From positions 1,178,001-1,242,000 of the forward strand of contig NZ_JALMDK010000001.1 of NCBI RefSeq assembly GCF_023094165.1: DNA of 64,000 bases, in the 5' to 3' direction. The stretch is from Crossiella sp. S99.2. Lineage in GTDB: Bacteria > Actinomycetota > Actinomycetes > Mycobacteriales > Pseudonocardiaceae. Within the stretch, counting starts at the first letter, position 1; each line of letters begins with the position of its first letter. A model generated the notes under the pieces. It worked only from the letters and a program-made list of their open reading frames with translations. It made no database searches and was not told the DNA's origin. Below are positions 52,121 to 60,370 of the stretch, one piece after another. Both the position numbers and the translations under genes were made by a program.

Positions 52121-53452
52121 TCAGCCGATTCCCGGAACAGGCGCGTCCCCGGTGCTCCACCGCACCAGGCGACGCGCCTTTCCCGTCTCCGTGCGCGGCA
52201 CCACGCCCGGCTCGACCACGGTCACCGCGCAGCCGATGCCCAGCCGCTCGCGCAACGCCCCGGTCAGCTCGCGTTGCAGTGCCTCCCCGTCCACCGCGGC
52301 CGCGAACGGCTCCACCGCCACCCGCAGCTCCGGCCGCGCGGCCACCCGCCGGTCCTCCACCACCAGGTAGTGCGGGCTGACCCGCTCATCGGCCAGCAGC
52401 ACCGACTCGATCTCGGTCGGGTACACGTTGACCCCGCGCACCACCAGCATGTCGTCCGCCCGCCCCAGCAGCTTGCTCATCCGCCGCAACGTGCGCGCCG
52501 AACCCGCCACCGGCCCGGCCAGACTGGCCACATCCCCGCTGCGGTAGCGGATCAGCGGCATCCCGGTCTTGGTCAGCGTGGTGAACACCAGCTCGCCCGG
52601 GGTGCCGTCCGGCACCGGCACACCGTCGGCGTCCACCGCTTCGACGTAGAAGTGGTCCTCGGCCACGTTGAGCATCCCCTCGGAGTCCAGCGACTCGCAG
52701 GCCACCCCGGGCCCGATGATCTCGGAAAGCCCGTAGATGTCCAGCGCCCGCAACCCGAGCAGCTCCTCGATCTGCCGCCGCATCTCCGGCGTCCACGGCT
52801 CCGCCCCGAACACCCCCACCCGCAACCCCAGCTGCTCCGGCGAAATCCCCGCCGCCCGCAACGCCTCACCCAGGTGGATCGCGTAGGAAGGCGTGCAGCA
52901 CAACACTTCCGCCCGCAGATCCACCAGCAACCGCACCTGCCGCTCGGTCATCCCACCGGACAACGGCAACACGGTCGCGCCCAGCCGCATCCCCCCGTGG
53001 TGCACGCCCAGCCCACCGGTGAACAGCCCGTACCCGTAGGCGTTGTGGATCCGGCTGCGCGCGGTCACCCCGGCCCCACCGAGCGCCCTGGCCATCACCC
53101 GCGCCCACACGTCCACGTCGTGCGCGGTGTAGGGGATCAACGTCGGCCGCCCACCGGTCCCCGAGGACCCGTGCACGCACACCACGTCCTGCTCCTCGGC
53201 CACCCGCAACCCGAACGGGTAGTGATCCCACAGATCCCGCTTGCTCAAGGTGGGCAACAGATGCAGCTCGTCCAACCGCACATCCCGTCCACTGTGGATC
53301 CCGCACTCCCGCAACCGCCCCGCGAGCACACCCCCGGCCCCCAGCACCCGATCCACCACCCCCCGCAACCGCCGTTCCTGGAGCACGGCCCGCCGCTCCG
53401 GCGAGGCGCCCTCGGCGTCGGGATCGGTCAGTACCGGGTTCACTGTGCGCAT
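52121..53452 (-). CDS. phenylacetate-CoA ligase-like AMP-forming enzyme (PaaK family)
   Basis: 443 aa. Phosphate-binding loop 'VHGSSGTGGRPTLIPYTAHD', 'IYGLSEIIGPGVACES', 'LIRYRSGDVA' and 'VRGVNVYPTEIESVLL' match PaaK-type adenylate-forming ligases. It would activate an aryl or alkyl carboxylate to its CoA thioester. No other paa genes are nearby, so the role may be in secondary metabolism. ATG at 53452. Just upstream lies tRNA-Ala. Confidence 0.88.
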   Translation of the reverse strand: MRTVNPVLTDPDAEGASPERRAVLQERRLRGVVDRVLGAGGVLAGRLRECGIHSGRDVRLDELHLLPTLSKRDLWDHYPFGLRVAEEQDVVCVHGSSGTGGRPTLIPYTAHDVDVWARVMARALGGAGVTARSRIHNAYGYGLFTGGLGVHHGGMRLGATVLPLSGGMTERQVRLLVDLRAEVLCCTPSYAIHLGEALRAAGISPEQLGLRVGVFGAEPWTPEMRRQIEELLGLRALDIYGLSEIIGPGVACESLDSEGMLNVAEDHFYVEAVDADGVPVPDGTPGELVFTTLTKTGMPLIRYRSGDVASLAGPVAGSARTLRRMSKLLGRADDMLVVRGVNVYPTEIESVLLADERVSPHYLVVEDRRVAARPELRVAVEPFAAAVDGEALQRELTGALRERLGIGCAVTVVEPGVVPRTETGKARRLVRWSTGDAPVPGIG

Positions 53453-53575
53453 GCACGGGGTCTACCAGCCCAAACACCGTTGGCCAACCCCCGATTTTTG
53501 TTCATGAGGGGAGATGGGGTACGGTATCCAAGCACTGAACGGGAGAGAAAAACTCCAGGTCAGCGCACCGGAGAC

Positions 53576-53648
53576 GGGGCTGTAGCGCAGTTGGTAGCGC
53601 ACCACACTGGCAGTGTGGGGGTCAGGGGTTCGAATCCCCTCAGCTCCA
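53576..53648 (+). tRNA. tRNA-Ala (GGC)
   Basis: 73 nt without CCA. Acceptor stem GGGGCTG/CAGCTCC carries the G3:U70 pair that defines alanine tRNA. Anticodon stem CCACA/TGTGG with loop CTGGCAG (anticodon GGC), T arm GGGGTTCGAATCCCC. It is the left boundary of the accessory region and a classical type of integration target. Confidence 0.95.
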
Positions 53649-53664
53649 CTCGGTTGAGATAGCC

Positions 53665-53714
53665 CCAGAAGCCCTGGTCGACACGGTCCACAACGTGTTG
53701 ACCAGGGCTTCTGG
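53665..53714 (+). terminator. long hairpin after tRNA-Ala
   Basis: 21-bp stem (53665-53685 with 53694-53714, one G:U pair) and an 8-nt loop, followed by CATTTTC. It ends the tRNA transcript. Confidence 0.75.
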
Positions 53715-54459
53715 CATTTTCGGCTGAGGTTCCGATGATCTTGCTTGTTTGTCCTTTGTGGACAGTGGTCTGGATTTCGGCCATTTTCTGGAGCAGATCT
53801 GGAGCACGCCTGCGACCGCCGTGAAACGGGGTCGCCCTGCTGCTCCACGTTCGGCCCCCGACGGCAACCCCAAACGGGTCGTCCTACTGGCCGACTACTG
53901 GATCGCGGCGGTTGTCAGAAGCTGCGTCGGGACGTGGCTGGCGTGGTGGATCGTGGGCTGCCGTCTGGGAGGCCGCGGCGGCGACCTGCAGCTACCCACT
54001 GATTAAGAGACGGCGCGGTTTCGTATCGGGTCGTGTCGGATGGGGTCGCTGCGTACCGTTCTCGCAGTTCGAGCCAAGTTCACTGTGTCGGTATCTGCCG
54101 TGCTTTGACGGCACGTTCGCCGCAGTGGAGCGACCACGGAGCACCCAAGTTCCTGTTGATCGGTTGCTGAAGTACTGCGCAGGTTGGTGCCCACGGAGGG
54201 ATCACCAAAGGATGGGAACAGGGCTGGGCAAGGGATTCGTGCCGGAAGCTTGGTCATCGAGTCGTCTTTCGGGGTGCCTGGAGCAGGGTGACGCTTGCCA
54301 GGCATGGGCGGCGTGGCGCTTCGCCCAGACGCTTGCCCATGAGGGGGCCTGACCGCACACCCTGGGGCTGGGACAGCGTGTGGGGGGTCAGGGGTCAGCG
54401 CGCGCCGCGGGCTTCGTTGGACTTGACCCCATATGTGTGAACTAGGGACGACATCATGC

Positions 54460-54494
54460 GCTGACCTGCGGAACCGTAATTTCCGCAGGTCAGC
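54460..54494. repeat. perfect 14-bp inverted repeat in the spacer
   Basis: GCTGACCTGCGGAA and its exact complement TTCCGCAGGTCAGC flank a 7-nt loop. It may be a terminator or a recombination-associated site of the putative island edge. Confidence 0.6.
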
Positions 54495-54502
54495 ATAGTT
54501 CC

Positions 54503-54538
54503 GTTCAGAACCATTGGATACAGTTCAGGACCGTTCAG
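54503..54538. repeat. phased GTTCAG repeats
   Basis: GTTCAG at 54503-54508, 54523-54528 and 54533-54538 are in helical phase (20 and 10 bp), as protein arm sites often are. Confidence 0.45.
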
Positions 54539-54910
54539 CTCACCTGTCTGCTCCCCATTTTCTCCTCACTCGTGCTCCCCAGCGCTTCTCCGCCTACCGA
54601 TGGCGCGTCTCAAACTGGTCGGCCACTCGTTCTGAGGCGCAGGCCGAGGGCCGAGCCAAACGCCCGGTCTGCGGCAATAGCGGAAGTTCGACGACAGGCG
54701 AATGAGAGCCTGCTGCCACGTTGTTTCCTGTTTGGGGTGCGCGTGGCGGCGCCGACCGCCATATTCCGGGCCGCGAGATTTACGGTGCACAGCCGGTTCG
54801 CCGTCTGGCCAGCCAACCGCACGCGTGCCGCTCACAAGCAGATGCGTCCGCATCCACCCCGTCCCGGCTAGGGTGAGTAGTCGACCAAGAAGACGGAGGG
54901 AGGGCGCAAC

Positions 54911-56011
54911 GTGACAACGGGGGAACAGCAGGTGGGCGGGCGTGCAGCCCTCAGCAACATCACCCTGCCCACCGACTCGGCCCCGTGTGTGACCTTGGAC
55001 GGCCCGCCTGTCCCGCCAGTGGGGCGCATCCGGCTGTACTCACCCGACGAGTGGGAGGAGTTCATCCGCGAGTGGGCCACCGCGGTGGAAGAGGATTACG
55101 TCCAGATCAAGCTGCTCGGCGGGGCGGGCGACAAGGGCACGGACATCGTCGGGTTCAAGACCGACCGGCAGTTCGAGGGGCCGTGGGACTGCTTCCAGGC
55201 CAAGCACTACGAGAAGCCGCTCAGCTTCACCGTTGCCGCCGCCGAGATGCTCAAGGTATTCGTATCCGTGATCGAGGGGGCGTACAGCCTGCCCGACACC
55301 TACCAGTTCCTGGCTCCCAAGGGGTTGTCGACTCCGTTCAACATGTTGATCAGTAATCCGACCACTCTGCGCGAGAAGTTCCTGGCCTTGCTCGTCGTGG
55401 GCGAGGCGCTGGTGAAGAAGCTGAACGGAGCCACTCTCGACGCGGTGCGGACGCTGGCGGCGGCGACCGACTTCGCCAGGTTCAGGTCAGTGGAGCTACT
55501 GGACGCGCTGGGCACTCACAGCCGAACCAGGTGGCACGCGGCCCGGTTCGCCACATCACTACCCGCACGCGGTGACAGTGAGCCCCCTCCTGAGGAGTAC
55601 ACGTCCGGCGAGGCCCGCTTCCTGCAACAGTTGCTGGCCGTGTATGCGGAGCGCCACCCTGACAAGATCACCAGTCTGGAATCCGTGGCCGGTGTCCCGA
55701 AGCTGAGCAGACATCTGCAGCAGCAGCGGGTGAATTTCTTTCGCGCGGAGTCGCTCAAGGCCTACTCCGCCGGGGCAGTACCTCCGGGTACCTTCGAGAA
55801 GCTCCAAGACGACATCCACTCCGGCGTCATCGACATCACCCAAATCGACCACCCGGACGGATTCACGAGGCTGAGCCAAGTGCTGACGCACGTGGGCAGC
55901 CTCGACCTCAAGCGGCACAAGCTCATCAACGTGACCGAGATCGACGACCGCAAGGGTGTCTGCCATCAGCTCGCCAACGACGACCGGCTGACCTGGGTGG
56001 AGGAGCCGTGA
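54911..56011 (+). CDS. ABC-3C system effector with REase-like N-terminal domain
   Basis: 366 aa. Residues 45-105 look like a Mrr/PD-(D/E)xK nuclease core: 'WEEFIREWATAVEEDYVQIK', then 'GAGDKGTDIVGF' with Asp78 and 'WDCFQAKHYE' with the QxK. The C-terminal 160 residues correspond to the ABC-3C C-terminal domain position. GTG start with GGAGGG. It overlaps the next gene by GTGA. ABC-three-component systems are predicted conflict systems in which an ATPase controls an effector; here DNA cleavage is inferred. Confidence 0.72.
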   Translation: MTTGEQQVGGRAALSNITLPTDSAPCVTLDGPPVPPVGRIRLYSPDEWEEFIREWATAVEEDYVQIKLLGGAGDKGTDIVGFKTDRQFEGPWDCFQAKHYEKPLSFTVAAAEMLKVFVSVIEGAYSLPDTYQFLAPKGLSTPFNMLISNPTTLREKFLALLVVGEALVKKLNGATLDAVRTLAAATDFARFRSVELLDALGTHSRTRWHAARFATSLPARGDSEPPPEEYTSGEARFLQQLLAVYAERHPDKITSLESVAGVPKLSRHLQQQRVNFFRAESLKAYSAGAVPPGTFEKLQDDIHSGVIDITQIDHPDGFTRLSQVLTHVGSLDLKRHKLINVTEIDDRKGVCHQLANDDRLTWVEEP

Positions 56012-56496
56012 GAAGTCCCCTCAACGGTCCGCTGGAGTACGGCGTCCGTGTCCTGGTGATGCTCACCGAGGCATATCCGAAGCAGCTGGACATCAACCAC
56101 CTGGTCCTGCTCGACCACAGTGTGCTGCACACCGCCGAGCTCGGCGGACCGCCCAGCATCCACCCGCCGCACCCACTGCACGCTGGAGAACTGGGTGTGC
56201 GGCGCGCAAGCGTCGAGGAAGGGTTGAGGGTGATGCTGCGCGCCCGCCTAGCCGATATGCGGGCCTCGAGCGCCGGTATCTGCTACGAGGCTGGCAACGA
56301 GGCCCACAGCTTTATCAGCGCGCTCGCGTCGAGCTACATCAGCGAGCTGCGCGACCGCAGCCGGTGGGTAGTTGAGCAGTTCGGGACGCTGTCCGAGGTG
56401 GAGATCCGGCGGCAGACGGCAGCGATCTTCGGCAGCCGGCCCGACGATGACGACACCGGCGACCGAGAGAGGGAGGAAGGTATATGGAGCGGTTGA
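56008..56496 (+). CDS. ABC-3C middle component
   Basis: 162 aa, helical and acidic at the C-terminus. 'LEYGVRVLVMLTEAYPKQLD' and 'LVLLDHSVLHTAELGGPPSI' match the ABC-3C 'middle component' (MC2-like) family, thought to link ATPase and effector. GTG start overlaps the effector stop (4 bases) and its end overlaps the ATPase start by 13 bases, so the three are made in a coupled way. Confidence 0.75.
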   Translation: MRSPLNGPLEYGVRVLVMLTEAYPKQLDINHLVLLDHSVLHTAELGGPPSIHPPHPLHAGELGVRRASVEEGLRVMLRARLADMRASSAGICYEAGNEAHSFISALASSYISELRDRSRWVVEQFGTLSEVEIRRQTAAIFGSRPDDDDTGDREREEGIWSG

Positions 56497-58358
56497 GCTT
56501 GCTGCACCTGACCTTCATCGGCCCGTCAGTCAGCCCCGCCACTGTCGAGTTCGGCCCCAAACTCACTCTGGTCCGCGGACCGTCGGACACGGGAAAGTCC
56601 TACATCGCCAAGACCATAGACTTCATGCTCGGTGGTAAGGGGCTGGACGAGATCACGGAGCTGGACGGCTACGACACCGTCTTGCTCGGCATCAGTCTGC
56701 CTAACGGTGAGAACGCCACCCTGTCCCGGGCCACCCAGGGTGGCGGGTTCCGTCTCTTCCGCGGCGACCACCGCGCCTACCCCCTGCCTGTCGAACACGA
56801 GCCGCTGTCGGCAAAGCACAGCGCCAAGGACTTCAAGAACCTTTCGCACTACCTCTTGGGCAAGATCGGTCTCGATGGAAAGGTCGTTCGCAAGGACGGT
56901 GCCGGAAGGACGAAATCTTTGAGCCTGCGCATGCTGGCTCCCCTGTTCCTGGTGGACGAGACCAAGATCCAAGCCAGGACCGCGCCCGTTGTGACGGGGC
57001 AGCACACGCTGAGGACCGTGGAGATCTCTACCTTTCGCTTGCTCTTGCAGGGCGAGGACGACTCCGCGATTGAGCCCGGCGAATCGGAGACCGAGAAGCG
57101 CCGGTCCAAAGTCGCCAAGCACGACGTCATCGACACGCTGCTGGCCGAGCTGCGTCAACAGCTCCAGACCGACGAGACGCTCCAGGAGGTCGTCAACCGT
57201 CTCGGCCGCCTGCAGGCGACGATCATGGAGTCGACCGGCACCATCGAGCAGACCGCCGCAGCAAGGCAGCAGTGGGGGCACGCTCTGTCCAACAGCGAGC
57301 GGCTCGTCACTGCCGCACGGCGAAGCCTCGCCGAGCTTGACACCCTCGACGCGAGGTTCACGCTGCTGCACGAGCAGTACACCTCGGACTTGGCTCGACT
57401 GGAGGCCGTCGCCGAGGCCGGGTCCTTGCTGGGCTACTTCACCCCGGGAACCTGCGTGTTCTGCGGTGCAGAGCCCGAGCACCAACACCTCAACGAGGAC
57501 TGCGCCGACGACACGACCGCTTTCGCGGCGTCCGTACGCGAAGAGCAACGTAAAACGACTTCGCTCCGCGAGGACCTGCTTCAGGCCATCGCCGGGCTGC
57601 GCACCGATCGCGCGGAGAAAGCCCAACGGCTTCATGCCTACACCGATCAGGCGGCAGAGGCGCGGTCGACGATCGCGCGACTGGACGGACTGCTCGACCC
57701 CCAGCAACTCGAGCTGCGCGAGTTGATCAGCTCGTCGTCGCAGCTCGAACGAGATGTCGAGACTATTCGGCGCATCCAGCGGCTCGAAGCCCTCCGCGCC
57801 GAAATCGAGGCCGAGCCGAAGCCGGACGCGATGGCGCCCACCGCGGGCTTGCAGCGCAGTACTGTGGACAACCTGTCGCGCATGATCGCGGACCGACTGC
57901 GGGCCTGGGGCTTCCCCGAAGCAGATACCACCAGCTACGGGTTTGACACCCAAGACGTCGTGTCGGGCGGCCAGCTGCGCTCTGCCCACGGCAAGGGCGT
58001 TCGTGCCGTCCTGCATGCCGCGTTCACCATCTCCCTCGCCCAGTACTGCTTCGACAACGGCCTGCCACACCCCGGCTTCGTCGTGCTCGACTCACCCTTG
58101 GTCGTCTATCGGCCCCCGGATCCCGATGCCGAACCCGACAACAGCGGCGACGTCCTCGACACCGCCAGCCTCGCCGGCCGGTTCTTCGCCGACGTCCAGA
58201 CGAACTTCTCGGGTCAGATCATCATCTTGGAGAACGAGGACCCGCCGAACGCACTGGAGACCGGGTCGCGGGACATCTCCTTCACCAAGAACCCAGACCG
58301 TGGCCGCTACGGCTTGTTCCCCCACAACAGGCCGGCGTTGTTGGTCCACGAGGCATGA
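56484..58358 (+). CDS. ABC-3C ATPase (DUF3732-like, SMC/Rad50-type)
   Basis: 624 aa. Walker A 'VRGPSDTGKSYIAKTIDFML' at the N-terminus and Walker B-like 'PGFVVLDSPLVVYRP' near residue 540, separated by a long helical part (about 200-470) with coiled-coil character. A CxxC in 'GTCVFCGAEPEHQHLNEDC' at the apex, with a His-Cys after it, may act like a zinc hook. This is the DUF3732/ABC-3C ATPase arrangement. It would sense damaged or foreign nucleic acid and license the effector; that is inferred from the family. Confidence 0.8.
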   Translation: MERLSLLHLTFIGPSVSPATVEFGPKLTLVRGPSDTGKSYIAKTIDFMLGGKGLDEITELDGYDTVLLGISLPNGENATLSRATQGGGFRLFRGDHRAYPLPVEHEPLSAKHSAKDFKNLSHYLLGKIGLDGKVVRKDGAGRTKSLSLRMLAPLFLVDETKIQARTAPVVTGQHTLRTVEISTFRLLLQGEDDSAIEPGESETEKRRSKVAKHDVIDTLLAELRQQLQTDETLQEVVNRLGRLQATIMESTGTIEQTAAARQQWGHALSNSERLVTAARRSLAELDTLDARFTLLHEQYTSDLARLEAVAEAGSLLGYFTPGTCVFCGAEPEHQHLNEDCADDTTAFAASVREEQRKTTSLREDLLQAIAGLRTDRAEKAQRLHAYTDQAAEARSTIARLDGLLDPQQLELRELISSSSQLERDVETIRRIQRLEALRAEIEAEPKPDAMAPTAGLQRSTVDNLSRMIADRLRAWGFPEADTTSYGFDTQDVVSGGQLRSAHGKGVRAVLHAAFTISLAQYCFDNGLPHPGFVVLDSPLVVYRPPDPDAEPDNSGDVLDTASLAGRFFADVQTNFSGQIIILENEDPPNALETGSRDISFTKNPDRGRYGLFPHNRPALLVHEA

Positions 58359-58392
58359 CCGGCCACCGAGACCACAGGACGCGCCGAGTTGG

Positions 58393-58572
58393 GTGGGTAA
58401 AGCTGAGCAGCCGTACTTCCAGTTCAGAACACTCGGGCGTGGAATCTTTGTGGTCCTCGCCATCGGAGCGCGGTTGGTGGCGCTGGCCACGTTCGACCTG
58501 GACTCGCTGGTCGAGATCGGTGCCTCCACCGTGGTCGCGGGTGCCGAAAAGTACATCCGTGCACGTCAATAG
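58393..58572 (+). CDS. possible small membrane protein
   Basis: 59 codons from a GTG, ending 29 bp before the Nudix gene. The translation has a plausible hydrophobic stretch ('GIFVVLAIGARLVALATF') and an Ala/Val-rich second half. There is no strong ribosome-binding site and no recognised family. It could be a small membrane component of the ABC-3C locus or chance. Confidence 0.35.
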   Translation: MGKAEQPYFQFRTLGRGIFVVLAIGARLVALATFDLDSLVEIGASTVVAGAEKYIRARQ

Positions 58573-58601
58573 GCATCGGTGCCAGTAGGTAGTCTCCGCG
58601 C

Positions 58602-59300
58602 ATGAACCGCGCCCGGCAGACGGTCACGCTCACCGCCGACCTGGTCATCCTGACCATTCGGGACGGCGGGCTGAGCGTGCTGCTCGTGGAGCGGGAAAAT
58701 GAACCGTTCCGGGGCCGGCTGGCGTTGCCCGGTGGCTTCCTGCGCGGGGAGGAATCGCTGGAACAGACCGCGACCCGGGAGCTGACCGAGGAGACCGGTC
58801 TCGACGCCGGGGCGTTGCGGCTACAGCAGGTGGGTGTCTACTCCGCGCCCGACCGGGACCCGCGGCGTCCCCGGGTGGTGACCAGCGCCTACCTCGCCAT
58901 CGCCCCCGACCTGCCGGTGCCGGTCGCCGGATCGGATGCGCGCGCCGCCCGGTGGGTGCCAGTCGCTGAGGCCACCGGTTCGGAACTGGCCTTCGACCAC
59001 GACCACATCCTGGTCGACGCGGTGGACCTGGCGCGCACTCTGCTGCAGTTCAGCACGATCGCCACCGCCTTCTGCGGCCCCGAGTTCACCATCGGCGACC
59101 TGCGTGAGGTCTACGAGATCGTATGGGGGGTCGGGTTGGACAAGTCGAACTTCCACCGCAAGGTCACCGACGCCGATGGCTTCGTCGTGTCCACCGGCGG
59201 CAAGCGGCCTTCGCTCACCGGCAGGCCCGCTGCCCTGTACCGCGCGGGTGGGGCGACTGAACTGGTCCCGCCGATGATGCGGTCACGCTTCGGGGCGTGA
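58602..59300 (+). CDS. Nudix hydrolase with NrtR-like winged-helix C-terminus
   Basis: 232 aa. Complete Nudix box in 'GFLRGEESLEQTATRELTEE' continuing 'TGL', so catalysis is possible. The C-terminal 85 residues ('FTIGDLREVYEIVWGVGLDK' ... 'GKRPSLTGRPAALYRAG') match the winged helix of NrtR-type regulators of NAD metabolism, which bind ADP-ribose-like ligands. It may be a regulator, a hydrolase of NAD-derived nucleotides, or both. It lies between the ABC-3C genes and the nucleosidase pair. Confidence 0.85.
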   Translation: MNRARQTVTLTADLVILTIRDGGLSVLLVERENEPFRGRLALPGGFLRGEESLEQTATRELTEETGLDAGALRLQQVGVYSAPDRDPRRPRVVTSAYLAIAPDLPVPVAGSDARAARWVPVAEATGSELAFDHDHILVDAVDLARTLLQFSTIATAFCGPEFTIGDLREVYEIVWGVGLDKSNFHRKVTDADGFVVSTGGKRPSLTGRPAALYRAGGATELVPPMMRSRFGA

Positions 59301-59339
59301 ACCCGTTCTTGTCAAACTGACCATTGGCTCTGTCGCGAC

Positions 59340-59374
59340 ACTTGCGCAGCACGCAAGTTAGTGTCATCGTGACA
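59340..59374. promoter_or_regulatory. two palindromes upstream of the nucleosidase gene
   Basis: ACTTGCG-CAGCA-CGCAAGT (59340-59358) and TGTCA-TCG-TGACA (59362-59374) lie side by side, about 118 bp before the nucleosidase start. They are candidate regulator sites, possibly for the Nudix/winged-helix protein just upstream. Confidence 0.4.
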
Positions 59375-59491
59375 ATAAGAGTGGTGGTGCGGTCTTGATC
59401 TGGCGCCGTTGCCACACCACGCCCGATCTCGTCGTACGTCTGGTGGGCATCCGTTCCCGAGGCGCCCCTGACCGTGTTGGAGTGAGAACCG

Positions 59492-60370
59492 GTGAATGTG
59501 ATCATGACTGCGCTGGATGTGGAGCACGCAGCGGTGCTGGAACACCTGGTCGACGTGCGGCCGCACCGGCACCCCGCTGGCACCGTGTTCGACGTCGGCA
59601 CGGTGGCAGGCCACCCCGGGCACCGCGTCGCGCTGACGATGACCGGGGCGGGCACCACCGCCGCCGCCACACTCACCGAGCGTGCCAACGCCGAGTTCGC
59701 TCCCACAGCCATGGTGTTCGTCGGCGTCGCGGGCGGCCTGCGCGACTGGCTGGCGATCGGTGACGTCGTCGTGGCCACCAAGATCTACTCCTACCAAGGC
59801 GGGCGTAGCGAGAACGACGAGTTCCTGGTGCGCCCCTCCGCCTGGTCCGTCGCACACCGCCTCGACCAGGAGGCCAGAAGACTGCTGCGCGGCAACGCCT
59901 GGCACTCGTTCCTGCCCGACCGAACCGAGAATGACCCCCCGGTCGCCTACTTCGAGCCCATCGCGGTGGGCGACGTCGTGCTCAACTCCCGCACCTCTGA
60001 GCTGGCCCGCAGGCTGCACACCTCCTACAACGACGCGGTCGCCATCGAGATGGAGGGCTCCGGCTTCGCCCACGCGGCCCACCTGGGCGACCAGGTGCGC
60101 GCGGTGTCAGTGCGCGGCATCAGCGACCACGCCGACGGCGGCAAGGCCGCGGCGGACCGCTCAGGCGGCCAGCGGCTCGCGGCCCGCAACGCCGCGGCAT
60201 TCGCCATCGCCCTGATCACCGCACTCGAACCGGACGAGGACACCCCCGGCGGCGAGGAGCCGCCGCCACCCGCGGTCCCGGTCATCCACAACACGAACAC
60301 CGCGCGGGACAACGCCCGCGTGGGCCAGCAGATCGGCGTCAACTTCGGCTCCGCCCGGCGATTCCCATGA
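59492..60370 (+). CDS. nucleoside phosphorylase/nucleosidase-family effector with C-terminal RHIM-like motif
   Basis: 292 aa. Residues 1-245 are an MTA/SAH-nucleosidase-type domain: 'VFVGVAGGLRDWLAIGDVVV', the purine/ribose site 'VAIEMEGSGFAHAA' (EME) and 'VRGISDHADGGKAAA' with the catalytic Asp. A Pro-rich linker ('GGEEPPPPAVPV') leads to a short C-terminal motif, 'NTNTARDNARVGQQIGVNFG'. The same motif starts the next protein. In animal RHIMs and bacterial amyloid signalling sequences, V/I-Q-I-G cores pair proteins. GTG start; the stop overlaps the next ATG (ATGA). Probable role: cleavage of a nucleoside or nucleotide signal in cell defence. Confidence 0.8.
   Translation: MNVIMTALDVEHAAVLEHLVDVRPHRHPAGTVFDVGTVAGHPGHRVALTMTGAGTTAAATLTERANAEFAPTAMVFVGVAGGLRDWLAIGDVVVATKIYSYQGGRSENDEFLVRPSAWSVAHRLDQEARRLLRGNAWHSFLPDRTENDPPVAYFEPIAVGDVVLNSRTSELARRLHTSYNDAVAIEMEGSGFAHAAHLGDQVRAVSVRGISDHADGGKAAADRSGGQRLAARNAAAFAIALITALEPDEDTPGGEEPPPPAVPVIHNTNTARDNARVGQQIGVNFGSARRFP

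Larger units (their letters stand above)
53715..54910. other. gene-poor spacer with integrase-site-like repeats
   Basis: No open frame here shows protein-family features. It contains CTGGAGCA at 53788 and 53799 (11 bp apart) with an inverted TGCTCCA at 53841, a perfect 14-bp hairpin at 54460-54494 (GCTGACCTGCGGAA arms), and GTTCAG repeats at 54503, 54523 and 54533 (20- and 10-bp steps). Such phased repeats next to a tRNA are typical of attachment regions of tyrosine-recombinase elements. No intact integrase is present. Confidence 0.5.

Noticed and set aside
53560..53784. Minus-strand frame with 'RVELRGFEPLTPTLP'
   Set aside because: A known artefact of translating the complement of a tRNA gene; it covers tRNA-Ala.
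53749..54352. Two plus-strand ORFs of 85 and 146 codons
   Set aside because: They overlap repeats, have no ribosome-binding sites or family features, and look like chance frames in the gene-poor spacer.
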